This document shows positions 6,192-12,785 of a stretch of 16,792 bases of DNA, in pieces (positions within the stretch are counted from its first letter, which is position 1; each line of letters begins with the position of its first letter). Where the stretch lies: contig PWNW01000139.1 in NCBI GenBank assembly GCA_003557605.1, positions 1 through 16,792 of the forward strand, given 5' to 3'. The notes beneath the pieces were generated by a model. That model made no database searches, was not told where the DNA came from, and saw only the letters and a list, made by a program, of their open reading frames with translations. A program made the position numbers and the translations under genes. The stretch comes from Spirochaetaceae bacterium. GTDB taxonomy: Bacteria; Spirochaetota; Spirochaetia; PWKH01.

Positions 6192-7555
6192 TGAACAAAA
6201 CAATTCGATTCAGCAGCATTCGGTTCTATATGATCGCTCTCTCGGTACTGCTGATCATTCTCGGGTTTGTCGGCACCATTTTACAGGGAGGATTCAACTT
6301 TGGAATCGATTTCCAGGCAGGCTTGAGCCAGAGACTGCAGATTGCACCCGCAGCGCTGGAAATCAGCTATGACGGGGGGAATGATGTCTCCCTGAATGTA
6401 GTCGGTAGAAATGTCCGTGTAGAGCTCCGTGACCAGGAAGGATTGAGAAACTGGGTGTTTACTCCTGAAGAATATCCCCGGATAGCTGATCTAGCTGCCG
6501 GGCTGCAGACGATTCCCGGAGTTCAGGCTTCTGTTATCGGTGATCCTCAGGCTTCTGCAGCAGAAATTGTTACCGGACTTGGTCTTCCCTATGTTCTTGG
6601 AGATGAGCCTGTGTTCCTGAACACTGTGCATACCGATTCCGCGAATTATATTGAGATCCAGGATGTTCGCGAGGTGCTCAGTCAGCTTGGTACTGTTCAG
6701 CTGCAGGTTGTAGGGGCCCCGGTTAATCAAGAGTTTCTTGTCCGGGTGCAGGACGAAACTGGAGGACAGAAGGACCGTATTGAAGCCCAGGTTGCTTCGC
6801 TGCTGGAAGGCAGGTTCGGGGAAAACACCCTTGTGCTGAAGCAGTCCGACTATGTGGGGCCGAGGTTTTCTGAAGCCCTTGCACGTCAGTCTATTCTGCT
6901 GACCGTAGTGGCTATGCTGCTGATCCTTGCATATGTCTGGTTCAGGTTTAAACTCGGATTTGCTGTCTCTTCAATTGCAGCGCTTGCCCACGACGTACTG
7001 TTTATGCTTGCCTTTATTGGGACGTTTCAGATTGAGGTGAACACAGCCACCATAGCTGCGGTGCTGACCATTATTGGATACTCACTTAATGATACAATAG
7101 TCGTCTTTGACCGAATCAGGGAAAACAATGATGTGATGAAGGAGCGGCCCTTCAGGCTGATTGCCGATACCAGCATCACCCAGTCACTCAGCAGAACCTT
7201 GATTACCTCGCTGACTACGTTGATTGCGGTACTTGCACTCTATATTTTTGGTACTGGCATGATCAGGGATTTTTCCCTGAATCTGATTGTAGGAGTTGTG
7301 ATTGGTACCTATTCATCAATATTTATTGCTTCCCCGGTACTAATTGGCTGGGTGCAGCGGGCAAACAAGAAGCAGGCCAAGCATCTCGGGAAAGTGTATG
7401 ATGCTGACAGAGATATCGTAGTGGAGAAAGCGGATGCAGCAGCCGCTGCTGTCGGCACTTCAACCAAAGCATCCGAGGATGTGAGAAAACAGATTGAGGT
7501 TGAAAAAGCCTCAAGAAAGCTGAAGGGAAAACGTCAGCAGAAGAAAAAGAAATAA
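6191..7555 (+). CDS. secF: Protein translocase subunit SecF, with extended periplasmic region and basic tail, 454 aa
   Basis: SecF pairs with SecD to form the proton-driven export motor. Visible are the first helix (about 11-32), the FNFGIDFQAG signature just after it, and five C-terminal helices with ALAHDVLFML, the GYSLNDTIVVFDRIREN motif and the SLSRTLITSLTT segment. At 454 residues it is clearly longer than E. coli SecF (323). The extra length lies in the periplasmic region between helices 1 and 2 and in a cytoplasmic tail of about 60 residues ending in KGKRQQKKKK. A GTG at 6176 is in frame, but ATG 6191 is preferred because GGAGGG (6178-6183) is 7 bp before it and the family start MNKTIRF fits. 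It overlaps secD by one base. A strong hairpin follows 20 bp past the stop. Confidence 0.97.
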   Translation: MNKTIRFSSIRFYMIALSVLLIILGFVGTILQGGFNFGIDFQAGLSQRLQIAPAALEISYDGGNDVSLNVVGRNVRVELRDQEGLRNWVFTPEEYPRIADLAAGLQTIPGVQASVIGDPQASAAEIVTGLGLPYVLGDEPVFLNTVHTDSANYIEIQDVREVLSQLGTVQLQVVGAPVNQEFLVRVQDETGGQKDRIEAQVASLLEGRFGENTLVLKQSDYVGPRFSEALARQSILLTVVAMLLILAYVWFRFKLGFAVSSIAALAHDVLFMLAFIGTFQIEVNTATIAAVLTIIGYSLNDTIVVFDRIRENNDVMKERPFRLIADTSITQSLSRTLITSLTTLIAVLALYIFGTGMIRDFSLNLIVGVVIGTYSSIFIASPVLIGWVQRANKKQAKHLGKVYDADRDIVVEKADAAAAAVGTSTKASEDVRKQIEVEKASRKLKGKRQQKKKK

Positions 7556-7575
7556 CAGCAAAGCTGTCAGCCTTG

Positions 7576-7607
7576 ATCAGCCGGTCTTTCAGAAGAGACC
7601 GGCTGAT
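7576..7607. terminator. Strong intergenic hairpin after secF, no U-tract
   Basis: ATCAGCCGGTCT (7576-7587) pairs perfectly with AGACCGGCTGAT (7596-7607), a 12-bp stem around an 8-nt loop that can close further by G-U and T-A pairs. No T-run follows in either direction, so it is not a classic intrinsic terminator. It could be a factor-dependent terminator or an mRNA-end stabiliser between secF and the methyltransferase gene. A small ACAGC/GCTGT hairpin (7555-7567) lies just before it. Confidence 0.6.
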
Positions 7608-7625
7608 GCATGTCAGGAGACCGGC

Positions 7626-8258
7626 ATGGAAGATACACTCACCTACCTGAGAAGCATGGTTGTCTACGATCATCATATTCTTCAGATGCTTGACCAGGAA
7701 CATCGCGGTCGGGAGGACCTGCAGCCCTTCATAGAACCTGAAATCGGAAAACTGCTGTCCCTGTTAATACGGATGAATCACGTGAAGCGTGTGCTGGAGC
7801 TAGGGACCGGCATCGGGTATTCAACCATATGGATTGCCTGTGCCCTCAGGGAAACTGGAGGACGGATTGTCACAATAGACAACCATCGCAGGACAAACTG
7901 TGAAGCACGGAGCATGTTTGCACAAGCCGGATGTGATGATATCATAACCTTGATTGAGGCCTCTGCTGAGGAAGTTCTTCCCGAAATGGCCCAGAGGGAA
8001 GCAGGAACGTATCACATGGTGTTTCAGGACGGGGGAAAGCAGTCCTATCCCCTGGTATATGAGGATGTCTGTACTCTTCTTGCTCCGGGGGGTATATTGA
8101 TTGCAGATGATGTGCTGTTTCCTGCTGAAAAGGATGTGCGCAGGGGACTGAAAAAACCGATTGAGCAGTTTACCGCCATGCTGCTGAAGGATTCCAGGTT
8201 TTATACTTCAGTACTGCCTATAGGGCACGGAGCGGCGGTGAGCATCAAAAAAGGATAG
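7626..8258 (+). CDS. Class I SAM-dependent O-methyltransferase (family 3, TrmR/COMT-like), 210 aa
   Basis: The fold is a SAM-dependent Rossmann methyltransferase of the O-methyltransferase-3 group. Motif I is VLELGTGIGYST (56-67). The acidic ribose-binding residue is in IVTIDNHRR (Asp85). The metal-binding positions correspond to Asp135 in MVFQDGGKQSYP and Asp161/162 in LIADDVLF, where the family usually has DxxK..Y and DNVLW. Its length matches the bacterial members of 210-220 aa, which include TrmR/YrrM (tRNA wobble 5-hydroxyuridine methyltransferase) and small-molecule catechol methyltransferases; I cannot choose between these. ATG 7626 follows AGGAG (7615-7619) by 6 bp. ispH begins only 4 bp after the stop, so they form an operon. 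It is probably cytoplasmic, and Mg2+-dependent by family. Confidence 0.9.
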   Translation: MEDTLTYLRSMVVYDHHILQMLDQEHRGREDLQPFIEPEIGKLLSLLIRMNHVKRVLELGTGIGYSTIWIACALRETGGRIVTIDNHRRTNCEARSMFAQAGCDDIITLIEASAEEVLPEMAQREAGTYHMVFQDGGKQSYPLVYEDVCTLLAPGGILIADDVLFPAEKDVRRGLKKPIEQFTAMLLKDSRFYTSVLPIGHGAAVSIKKG

Positions 8259-8262
8259 GTTC

Positions 8263-9126
8263 ATGACCATAATACGTTCAACCGTGATGGGTTTCTGTTC
8301 CGGTGTGCAGCGGGCAGTTGAGCTGCTGGAATTAGCTGTATCACGGGGGAAGGAAGAAAATCTCCCGGTGTATACCATAGGTCCCCTGATTCACAATGAA
8401 CAGTTTCTGGAGCTGCAGCAGAAGAAAGGCGTTGCCGTCATCAGGAGACCTGATGAACACACCCCGGGAATCGCAGTGATACGCGCTCACGGGATACCTC
8501 CTGAGGAGCGCAGGGCCTTTGCTGATGCAGGATATACCCTGATTGACGGGACCTGTCCCCGGGTGCGGCGTTCCCAGCAGCTGGTCTTTTCATATGCGCA
8601 AAAAGGGTATGATGTGGTGATTGCGGGGGACAGGAATCATGGAGAAGTTGTATCACTGAAAGGTTTTGCAGAGAATACTTCAGGGGTGTATGTTGTCAGG
8701 GAATGTGATGAACTGGATGACATTCAGCTGGATAAGAAAGTGCTCCTGATTGCCCAGACTACCTTTTCCCGAGAAATGTATTTAGATATCCAGAAGTGCC
8801 TTGCCGATACAGAAGGAGCAGAGGAACTTGAAATCATTGACTCCATCTGCCCGGCCACAAAAAAGCGGCAGGAAGCGCTTATCGGCATGACTGAGAATGT
8901 GGATGCGGTAATAGTAGTAGGCGGAAAGGAAAGTGCAAATACCAGAAGGCTCTACGACATTGCCTTGGAGCGGGGTATTCAAGCATGGCTTATCAGCGGT
9001 GCAGATGATATCATCGATGAAATGCGCTGCGGTGAAATAATTGGTATTACAGCAGGCGCCTCTACCCCGGAATGGGTTGTGGACGATGTGATCAGCCGTT
9101 TGAAAGGAAACACAGATGGAACATAA
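8263..9126 (+). CDS. ispH: 4-hydroxy-3-methylbut-2-enyl diphosphate reductase IspH (LytB), 287 aa
   Basis: IspH catalyses the last step of the MEP pathway, reducing HMBPP to isopentenyl and dimethylallyl diphosphate with a [4Fe-4S] cluster. The three cluster cysteines are present: Cys12 (MGFCSGV), Cys98 (DGTCPRV) and Cys196 (SICPATK). The substrate-binding residues match the E. coli positions: His44 (IHNEQ), His76 (RAHGIPP), His126 and Glu128 (NHGE), and Thr167 (IAQTTFS). VVGGKESANTRRL and TAGASTPEWVV complete the signature. The length is slightly under that of E. coli IspH and no extra domain is fused. The start ATG 8263 lies 4 bp after the methyltransferase stop, with AAGGA at 8251-8255. 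Its last 11 bases overlap the next gene, so translational coupling is likely. This shows the organism makes isoprenoids by the MEP route. Confidence 0.98.
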   Translation: MTIIRSTVMGFCSGVQRAVELLELAVSRGKEENLPVYTIGPLIHNEQFLELQQKKGVAVIRRPDEHTPGIAVIRAHGIPPEERRAFADAGYTLIDGTCPRVRRSQQLVFSYAQKGYDVVIAGDRNHGEVVSLKGFAENTSGVYVVRECDELDDIQLDKKVLLIAQTTFSREMYLDIQKCLADTEGAEELEIIDSICPATKKRQEALIGMTENVDAVIVVGGKESANTRRLYDIALERGIQAWLISGADDIIDEMRCGEIIGITAGASTPEWVVDDVISRLKGNTDGT

Positions 9127-9919
9127 CAGTGAAGAGATTCTGAAGCGGATACGCAGCAAGGCTGCATTCATCTGCGATATGGACGGGGTGATTTACCATG
9201 GGAACAGGCTTCTTGACGGGGTGGAACGTTTTATTGACTGGCTGCATAGAAATAATAAGAAATACCTGTTTCTCACAAACTCAAGCGAGCGCTCTCCCCT
9301 TGAGCTGCAGCAGAAGCTTTCACGCCTTGGCCTGGCTGTCGATAAACAGCATTTCTATACTTCAGCGCTTGCCACTGCGTCATTTCTAGGAAGTCAGAGA
9401 CCCGACGGAACCGCATATGTGATCGGTGAAGCAGGACTGATAAACGCATTGTATGAAGCGGGATACAGCATGAATGATGTGAATCCTGATTATGTGGTGG
9501 TGGGTGAATCACGAAACTATAATCTTGATACGGTGACCCATGCGGTGAATCTGGTTATGCGGGGGGCTAAGCTGATCGGAACGAACCCTGATCGGACAGG
9601 CCCGATTGAGAAGGGCATCATGCCTGCCACCGGTTCTCTCATAGCGCCGATCTCCCTAGCAACCGGCAGAGAACCCTATTTTGTCGGGAAACCCAATCCT
9701 CTGATGATGCGCCATGCTCTGAAGAGACTTGGTGCCCGAAGGGAGGATACAGCCATCATTGGAGACCGTATGGATACTGATATCATCGCGGGCATTGAGT
9801 CCGAGATAGATACGGTGCTGGTGCTTTCAGGGGTTTCTGACAGGACCACGGCAGAAGAGTTTCCCTATGCTCCGTCTCTTATCCTGGAAGGGGTGAAGGA
9901 TCTAGCTGAAGAGGATTAA
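9116..9919 (+). CDS. HAD-superfamily phosphatase, NagD-like (subfamily IIA), 267 aa
   Basis: All four HAD motifs are visible: the nucleophile and acid Asp21/Asp23 in CDMDGVIYHG, Thr54 in LFLTNSS, Lys192 in FVGKPNP, and the metal-binding GDRMDTDI (216-223). The C2a-type cap with GTNPDRTGP and PATGSLIAPI is typical of NagD/AraL/PGP-type enzymes, which dephosphorylate small metabolites such as nucleotides, sugar phosphates or p-nitrophenyl phosphate. The true substrate cannot be read from sequence. The gene starts inside the end of ispH (11-bp overlap) with AAGGA (9104-9108) 7 bp upstream. It converges on the racemase gene, and both stop codons share TTAA 9916-9919. It closes the methyltransferase-ispH operon. 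The biochemical class is firm. Confidence 0.95.
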   Translation: MEHNSEEILKRIRSKAAFICDMDGVIYHGNRLLDGVERFIDWLHRNNKKYLFLTNSSERSPLELQQKLSRLGLAVDKQHFYTSALATASFLGSQRPDGTAYVIGEAGLINALYEAGYSMNDVNPDYVVVGESRNYNLDTVTHAVNLVMRGAKLIGTNPDRTGPIEKGIMPATGSLIAPISLATGREPYFVGKPNPLMMRHALKRLGARREDTAIIGDRMDTDIIAGIESEIDTVLVLSGVSDRTTAEEFPYAPSLILEGVKDLAEED

Positions 9920-10701
9920 AAAATTTTCTTAAGTTCCATCAGCTGTGAGGGGCTCGCTTCCCTAATGAGAGCACGTGCTAAAGGTATCATCGGATCAATC
10001 AGCGGTACCCCGAGGAATGTGTCTATCGGAAAAATGAGCGGAAGTTCCGTACATCCTAGAATGATGCCGTCAGCTTGTTCTTCAAGAAGCATCTGGCAGA
10101 ATCCGTCAAAATCCAATTTTACCCGTTCTGAAGCCTTGCTGATTGCCTTGATGCCCCATTTTGGATGGTAAATGTTTTCGTGAAGCCTCGGCTGCAGTTC
10201 TTCAGGAACTTCAATGATTTCTATTCCATATTGGGCAAGCTGATGGTGCCATACCCTGCTGCTGCGGGTCCCTGTAGTTGAAAGAAGCCCTATGCGTTTC
10301 GCCTTCGGCAGGATGTCAAGGATATAAGAGGCAGTCTCTTCAAGCATATGAACGATTTGGATGTCCGAGTCTTCTGCAAGCAAAGTTTCCTTGAATGGAT
10401 TGAAAATTTCAGGAGCATGAAAGGTGTTGCATGGAACGCCTGCTGCAGCTTTTTGGTCCCGGTTCTTCAGGGCCTGCATTCCCTGCATGATGACATCAGC
10501 CATTGCGGGACCGGGATTGTCAGCAGTGCTGCCGAGAAGGTATTCCGTTCTGTCGGAGATGAGAGATGCATAGGAAAGGTGCACCACATCTATATGGTCC
10601 TGATCGGAGCCGTCTGTTTTTGTATGAAGAATTATCTGCCTGTGGAGGTCAGTGCCGGCCATGGGACCGACTCCTCCTCCGATGATGATTGCACGTTTCA
10701 T
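9916..10701 (-). CDS. Aspartate/glutamate racemase family protein, 261 aa
   Basis: This protein belongs to the Asp/Glu/hydantoin racemase superfamily (PLP-independent, two-cysteine mechanism). The two catalytic cysteines are in place: Cys91 in GVPCNTFH and Cys217 in ILGCTELP. The N-terminus MKRAIIIGGGVGPMAGTDLHRQI matches the family's phosphate/carboxylate-binding opening. Length is slightly above the usual 230-240 aa. The exact substrate (aspartate, glutamate or a broad-specificity RacX/YgeA-like activity) is not determinable. Two in-frame ATGs exist, 10716 and 10701, neither with a good ribosome-binding site. I choose 10701 because the family sequence begins there and the likely -10 box (10725-10720) would start transcription downstream of 10716. 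It is the only minus-strand gene in the window, and there is no space for a terminator at its 3' end. Confidence 0.9.
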   Translation of the reverse strand: MKRAIIIGGGVGPMAGTDLHRQIILHTKTDGSDQDHIDVVHLSYASLISDRTEYLLGSTADNPGPAMADVIMQGMQALKNRDQKAAAGVPCNTFHAPEIFNPFKETLLAEDSDIQIVHMLEETASYILDILPKAKRIGLLSTTGTRSSRVWHHQLAQYGIEIIEVPEELQPRLHENIYHPKWGIKAISKASERVKLDFDGFCQMLLEEQADGIILGCTELPLIFPIDTFLGVPLIDPMIPLARALIREASPSQLMELKKIF

Positions 10702-10719
10702 AATATGGATATTCATGAT

Positions 10720-10727
10720 AGTATAGT
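10720..10727. promoter_or_regulatory. Overlapping divergent -10 elements, racemase (-) and PH-domain gene (+)
   Basis: TATAGT on the + strand (10722-10727) and TATACT on the minus strand (10725-10720) share four base pairs. Each points towards its own gene. Neither has a convincing -35 at 16-18 bp, so this is a weak prediction based on the -10 boxes and gene layout. Confidence 0.35.
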
Positions 10728-10770
10728 TTCTGCAGACAATGCAAGAGAGAAAGGCAGAAGTGGAAGCACA

Positions 10771-11154
10771 ATGACAAAAGAAGATGTAACAGAAGCTCTG
10801 AAAGTTTTAGGTGTTAACAATCTCTACAGTTTCCGGTTGGAGGTTCGCGCCCTTCCCCAGATCCTGCATATGGATGAGCGGCTCTACGGTATTACTTCAG
10901 GGGTGTATGAGGGCAGAAGGTGGCTGGCGGCTGTGACGGGGAAAAATCTCTATCTGATTTCCGTCAATCCTTTATCCAAGACTGAAGTTAAGCTAATTAA
11001 GCTTTCCTCGATACGAAATGTTTCCGTGAACAAGGGACTGATGTTTGCCAAGATTACCCTGGAACATAATGAGGGAGTAATAACTCTTGAGCATGCGGCA
11101 AAGGCATCGGTGCCGACTTTTGTACGGGCGGTGCAGCATCCTCTTAAAAATTAG
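10771..11154 (+). CDS. Small bacterial PH-domain (YokE-like) protein, 127 aa
   Basis: The C-terminal 90 residues fit the bacterial pleckstrin-homology fold: ERLYGITSGVYEGRRWLAAVTGKNLYLISV, followed by VKLIKLSSIRNVSVNKGLMFAKITLEHNEGVITLEHA. These are the alternating strands with the aromatic W, 'VTGKNLYLI' and 'I..V.V..G' pattern typical of YokE-type bPH domains. A helical N-terminal part of about 35 residues (TKEDVTEALKVLGVNNLYSFRLE) precedes it. The frame stays open upstream, antisense to the racemase gene, but ATG 10771 is the sensible start: GGAAG (10762-10766) precedes it and the homology begins soon after. There are no membrane segments. The function of single bacterial PH proteins is generally unknown, so I assign none. 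It is divergent from the racemase gene, and no operon partner lies downstream. Confidence 0.75.
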   Translation: MTKEDVTEALKVLGVNNLYSFRLEVRALPQILHMDERLYGITSGVYEGRRWLAAVTGKNLYLISVNPLSKTEVKLIKLSSIRNVSVNKGLMFAKITLEHNEGVITLEHAAKASVPTFVRAVQHPLKN

Positions 11155-11250
11155 AATACTAATAATACAGATTGGAAATATATACATAGGCAGAATCCCT
11201 GAGATGCAGAGGGTTTTGCGTGATCGTGTCCGGAGTACGCTTTTTAGGCA

Positions 11251-11271
11251 GTTAATGCCATGATCATTAAC
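11251..11271. promoter_or_regulatory. Operator-like dyad GTTAATG-N7-CATTAAC
   Basis: The two 7-bp arms at 11251-11257 and 11265-11271 are perfect inverted repeats separated by 7 bp, giving a 21-bp site about 80 bp upstream of the proV -35. The geometry suits a dimeric helix-turn-helix regulator. No protein can be assigned. Confidence 0.4.
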
Positions 11272-11283
11272 ATGATATATTGT

Positions 11284-11299
11284 AAAATATTAATATTTT
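11284..11299. repeat. 16-bp perfect AT palindrome
   Basis: AAAATATT is followed directly by AATATTTT. All bases are A or T, so chance is plausible in this AT-rich stretch. It lies about 50 bp upstream of the proV -35 and could be a regulator site or a flexible or curved DNA element. Confidence 0.4.
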
Positions 11300-11349
11300 T
11301 CTTCTTTTTATCACTAATTAAACCGCAAAGATAATGTGTACCAATCCAT

Positions 11350-11378
11350 TTGACATTTTATTATTTATTAGTTAGATT
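11350..11378 (+). promoter_or_regulatory. Promoter of proVWX operon
   Basis: A perfect -35 TTGACA (11350-11355) is followed after 17 bp by TAGATT (11373-11378). The predicted start near 11385 gives a leader of roughly 130 nt before proV. The -10 hexamer is exactly enclosed by the dyad ATTAGT (11367-11372) / ACTAAT (11379-11384). Confidence 0.6.
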
Positions 11379-11384
11379 ACTAAT
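11367..11384. promoter_or_regulatory. Operator-like dyad ATTAGT-N6-ACTAAT around the proV -10
   Basis: Perfect 6-bp inverted repeats flank the -10 hexamer of the proV promoter. A dimer bound here would block RNA polymerase, which fits a repressor operator. Another ACTAAT occurs at 11313-11318. This is pattern-based; the regulator is unknown. Confidence 0.4.
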
Positions 11385-11516
11385 GATGTGCAGAGAATTC
11401 CGCAGAAATCTTTCTCGAGAACCAATGATTAATTTCAATATCTCTTGAATGTTCTCTTTTCTTGAAGAATCAATAATGCATGTCCTTACTGCAGTATATG
11501 ATTTAGGAGTTACCAT

Positions 11517-12785
11517 ATGGCAGAAATAGAAATACAGGATCTATACAAGGGGTTTGGGCCTAATCCGAAACGTGTGTTCCCTATGCTTAAGAATGGGAAA
11601 AGCCGTGAGGAGATCCTGAATGAGACTGGGAATACCGTAGCAATTAACGGAGTTTCCTTCACAATAAAGAACAAAGAGATATGTGTTGTTATGGGTCTTT
11701 CGGGCAGCGGAAAATCAACGCTGATCAGGTGTCTCAACAGGCTGGTTGAACCTACAAAAGGGAACATTCTGTTGGACGGGAAAGATATCATGGCTATGTC
11801 GAAAGATGAGCTTCTGGATATGCGAAGAAAGACCATGTCCATGGTATTTCAGCATTTCGGTCTTCTGCCCCATCGAACTGTGGCTGCAAACGTTGAGTTC
11901 GGAATGGAGGTAGGAGGCATGGAAAAGCCCGAACGTCTTAAGAAGGCGTTTGACGCCCTCAAGGTTGTGGGCCTTCAAGGGTATGAGAACAGCTATCCCC
12001 ATGAGCTTTCCGGCGGCATGAAGCAGCGTGTGGGACTTGCAAGGGCCCTGGCTAATGATCCGGAAATTCTTTTAATGGATGAAGCATTCAGCGCCTTGGA
12101 CCCGCTTATTAGAGCACAGATGCAGGATGAACTGCTTGAGATTCAGGCCAAAATGCATAAGACGATTGTGTTTATTACCCATGATCTTGATGAAGCCTTG
12201 AACCTGGGAGACCGGATTGTGATGCTGGGCCCCGATGGAAAGATCCGTCAGATTGGGACCCCGGAAGAGATCCTTACGGATCCCGCTGATGAGTATGTTG
12301 AGGCGTTTGTGAAGAATGTGGATCGAACAAAGGTGATCACCGCATCTTCGTTTATGCATCATTACCCCTCAATCACTGTTCCCCGGGAAGGCTGCAGCGC
12401 TGCGGTCAGGGCTATGGAGAAGAACGGAGTTTCCAGTGTGCTTGCCGTTGACAGTAACAGAGTGCTGAAAGGGGTTGTATCGATTGATGATGCCGTGAAG
12501 CTGAGAAAACAGAAGGAACGGGATATCTGCACGATTATCAAAGAAGATGTGTATACCACCCAGCGTGATACCTCCATGTATGATCTGCTTGGAGCTGCCA
12601 TGGAGACCCGCTATCCCATTGCTGTACTTGATGAGCAGGGACGGCTTGTCGGGGCAGTAGGCCGGGCAACCATCATTGCTGAGGTAAATAATATTATTGA
12701 TGATGAAGCCTCGCCTACAGTTCTCAGTGAGGTGCAGAACGGAGACAGTGATCAATCCACCGAAAAAGAGAGGGTAACATCATGA
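11517..12785 (+). CDS. proV: Glycine betaine/proline-type ABC transporter, ATP-binding protein with CBS domains, 422 aa
   Basis: This is the ATPase of an osmolyte importer (ProV/OpuAA type). Signature motifs are Walker A GLSGSGKST (60-68), the Q-loop at Gln112 in MVFQHFGLLPHRTV, the ABC signature LSGGMKQR (164-171), Walker B ILLMDEAFSALD (184-195) and the switch His222 in FITHDLDEA. The N-terminal addition before the core (KGFGPNPKRVFPMLKNGKSREEIL) is characteristic of ProV. Residues of about 285-400 form two CBS repeats (GCSAAVRAMEKNGVSSVLAVD; TSMYDLLGAAMETRYPIAVLDEQG), which in OpuA-type transporters sense ionic strength or bind c-di-AMP. Which applies here is unknown. ATG 11517 follows AGGAG (11505-11509) by 7 bp. 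The stop overlaps proW by 4 bp (ATGA). Confidence 0.97.
   Translation: MAEIEIQDLYKGFGPNPKRVFPMLKNGKSREEILNETGNTVAINGVSFTIKNKEICVVMGLSGSGKSTLIRCLNRLVEPTKGNILLDGKDIMAMSKDELLDMRRKTMSMVFQHFGLLPHRTVAANVEFGMEVGGMEKPERLKKAFDALKVVGLQGYENSYPHELSGGMKQRVGLARALANDPEILLMDEAFSALDPLIRAQMQDELLEIQAKMHKTIVFITHDLDEALNLGDRIVMLGPDGKIRQIGTPEEILTDPADEYVEAFVKNVDRTKVITASSFMHHYPSITVPREGCSAAVRAMEKNGVSSVLAVDSNRVLKGVVSIDDAVKLRKQKERDICTIIKEDVYTTQRDTSMYDLLGAAMETRYPIAVLDEQGRLVGAVGRATIIAEVNNIIDDEASPTVLSEVQNGDSDQSTEKERVTS

Larger units (their letters stand above)
11155..11516. other. AT-rich intergenic region upstream of proV
   Basis: This 362-bp stretch has no credible gene. It holds a weak terminator-like structure (CCCT 11197-11200, AGGG 11210-11213, then TTTT), and a second even weaker one (GCGT/ACGC ending at 11240, then TTTTT). 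It also holds a 21-bp dyad (11251-11271), a 16-bp AT palindrome (11284-11299), a promoter with a dyad around its -10 (11350-11384), and a leader of about 130 nt containing the short palindromes TTCTCGAGAA (11412-11421) and TACTGCAGTA (11487-11496). No known riboswitch class was recognised. Confidence 0.6.

Noticed and set aside
10348..10770. Upstream extension of the PH-domain frame antisense to the racemase gene
   Set aside because: The stretch overlaps a well-supported minus-strand gene with both catalytic cysteines, and its translation resembles no PH-protein extension.
11476..11529. 17-codon reading frame overlapping the proV start (possible leader peptide)
   Set aside because: It has no ribosome-binding site and its composition shows no regulatory codon run. 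Such a frame is expected by chance.
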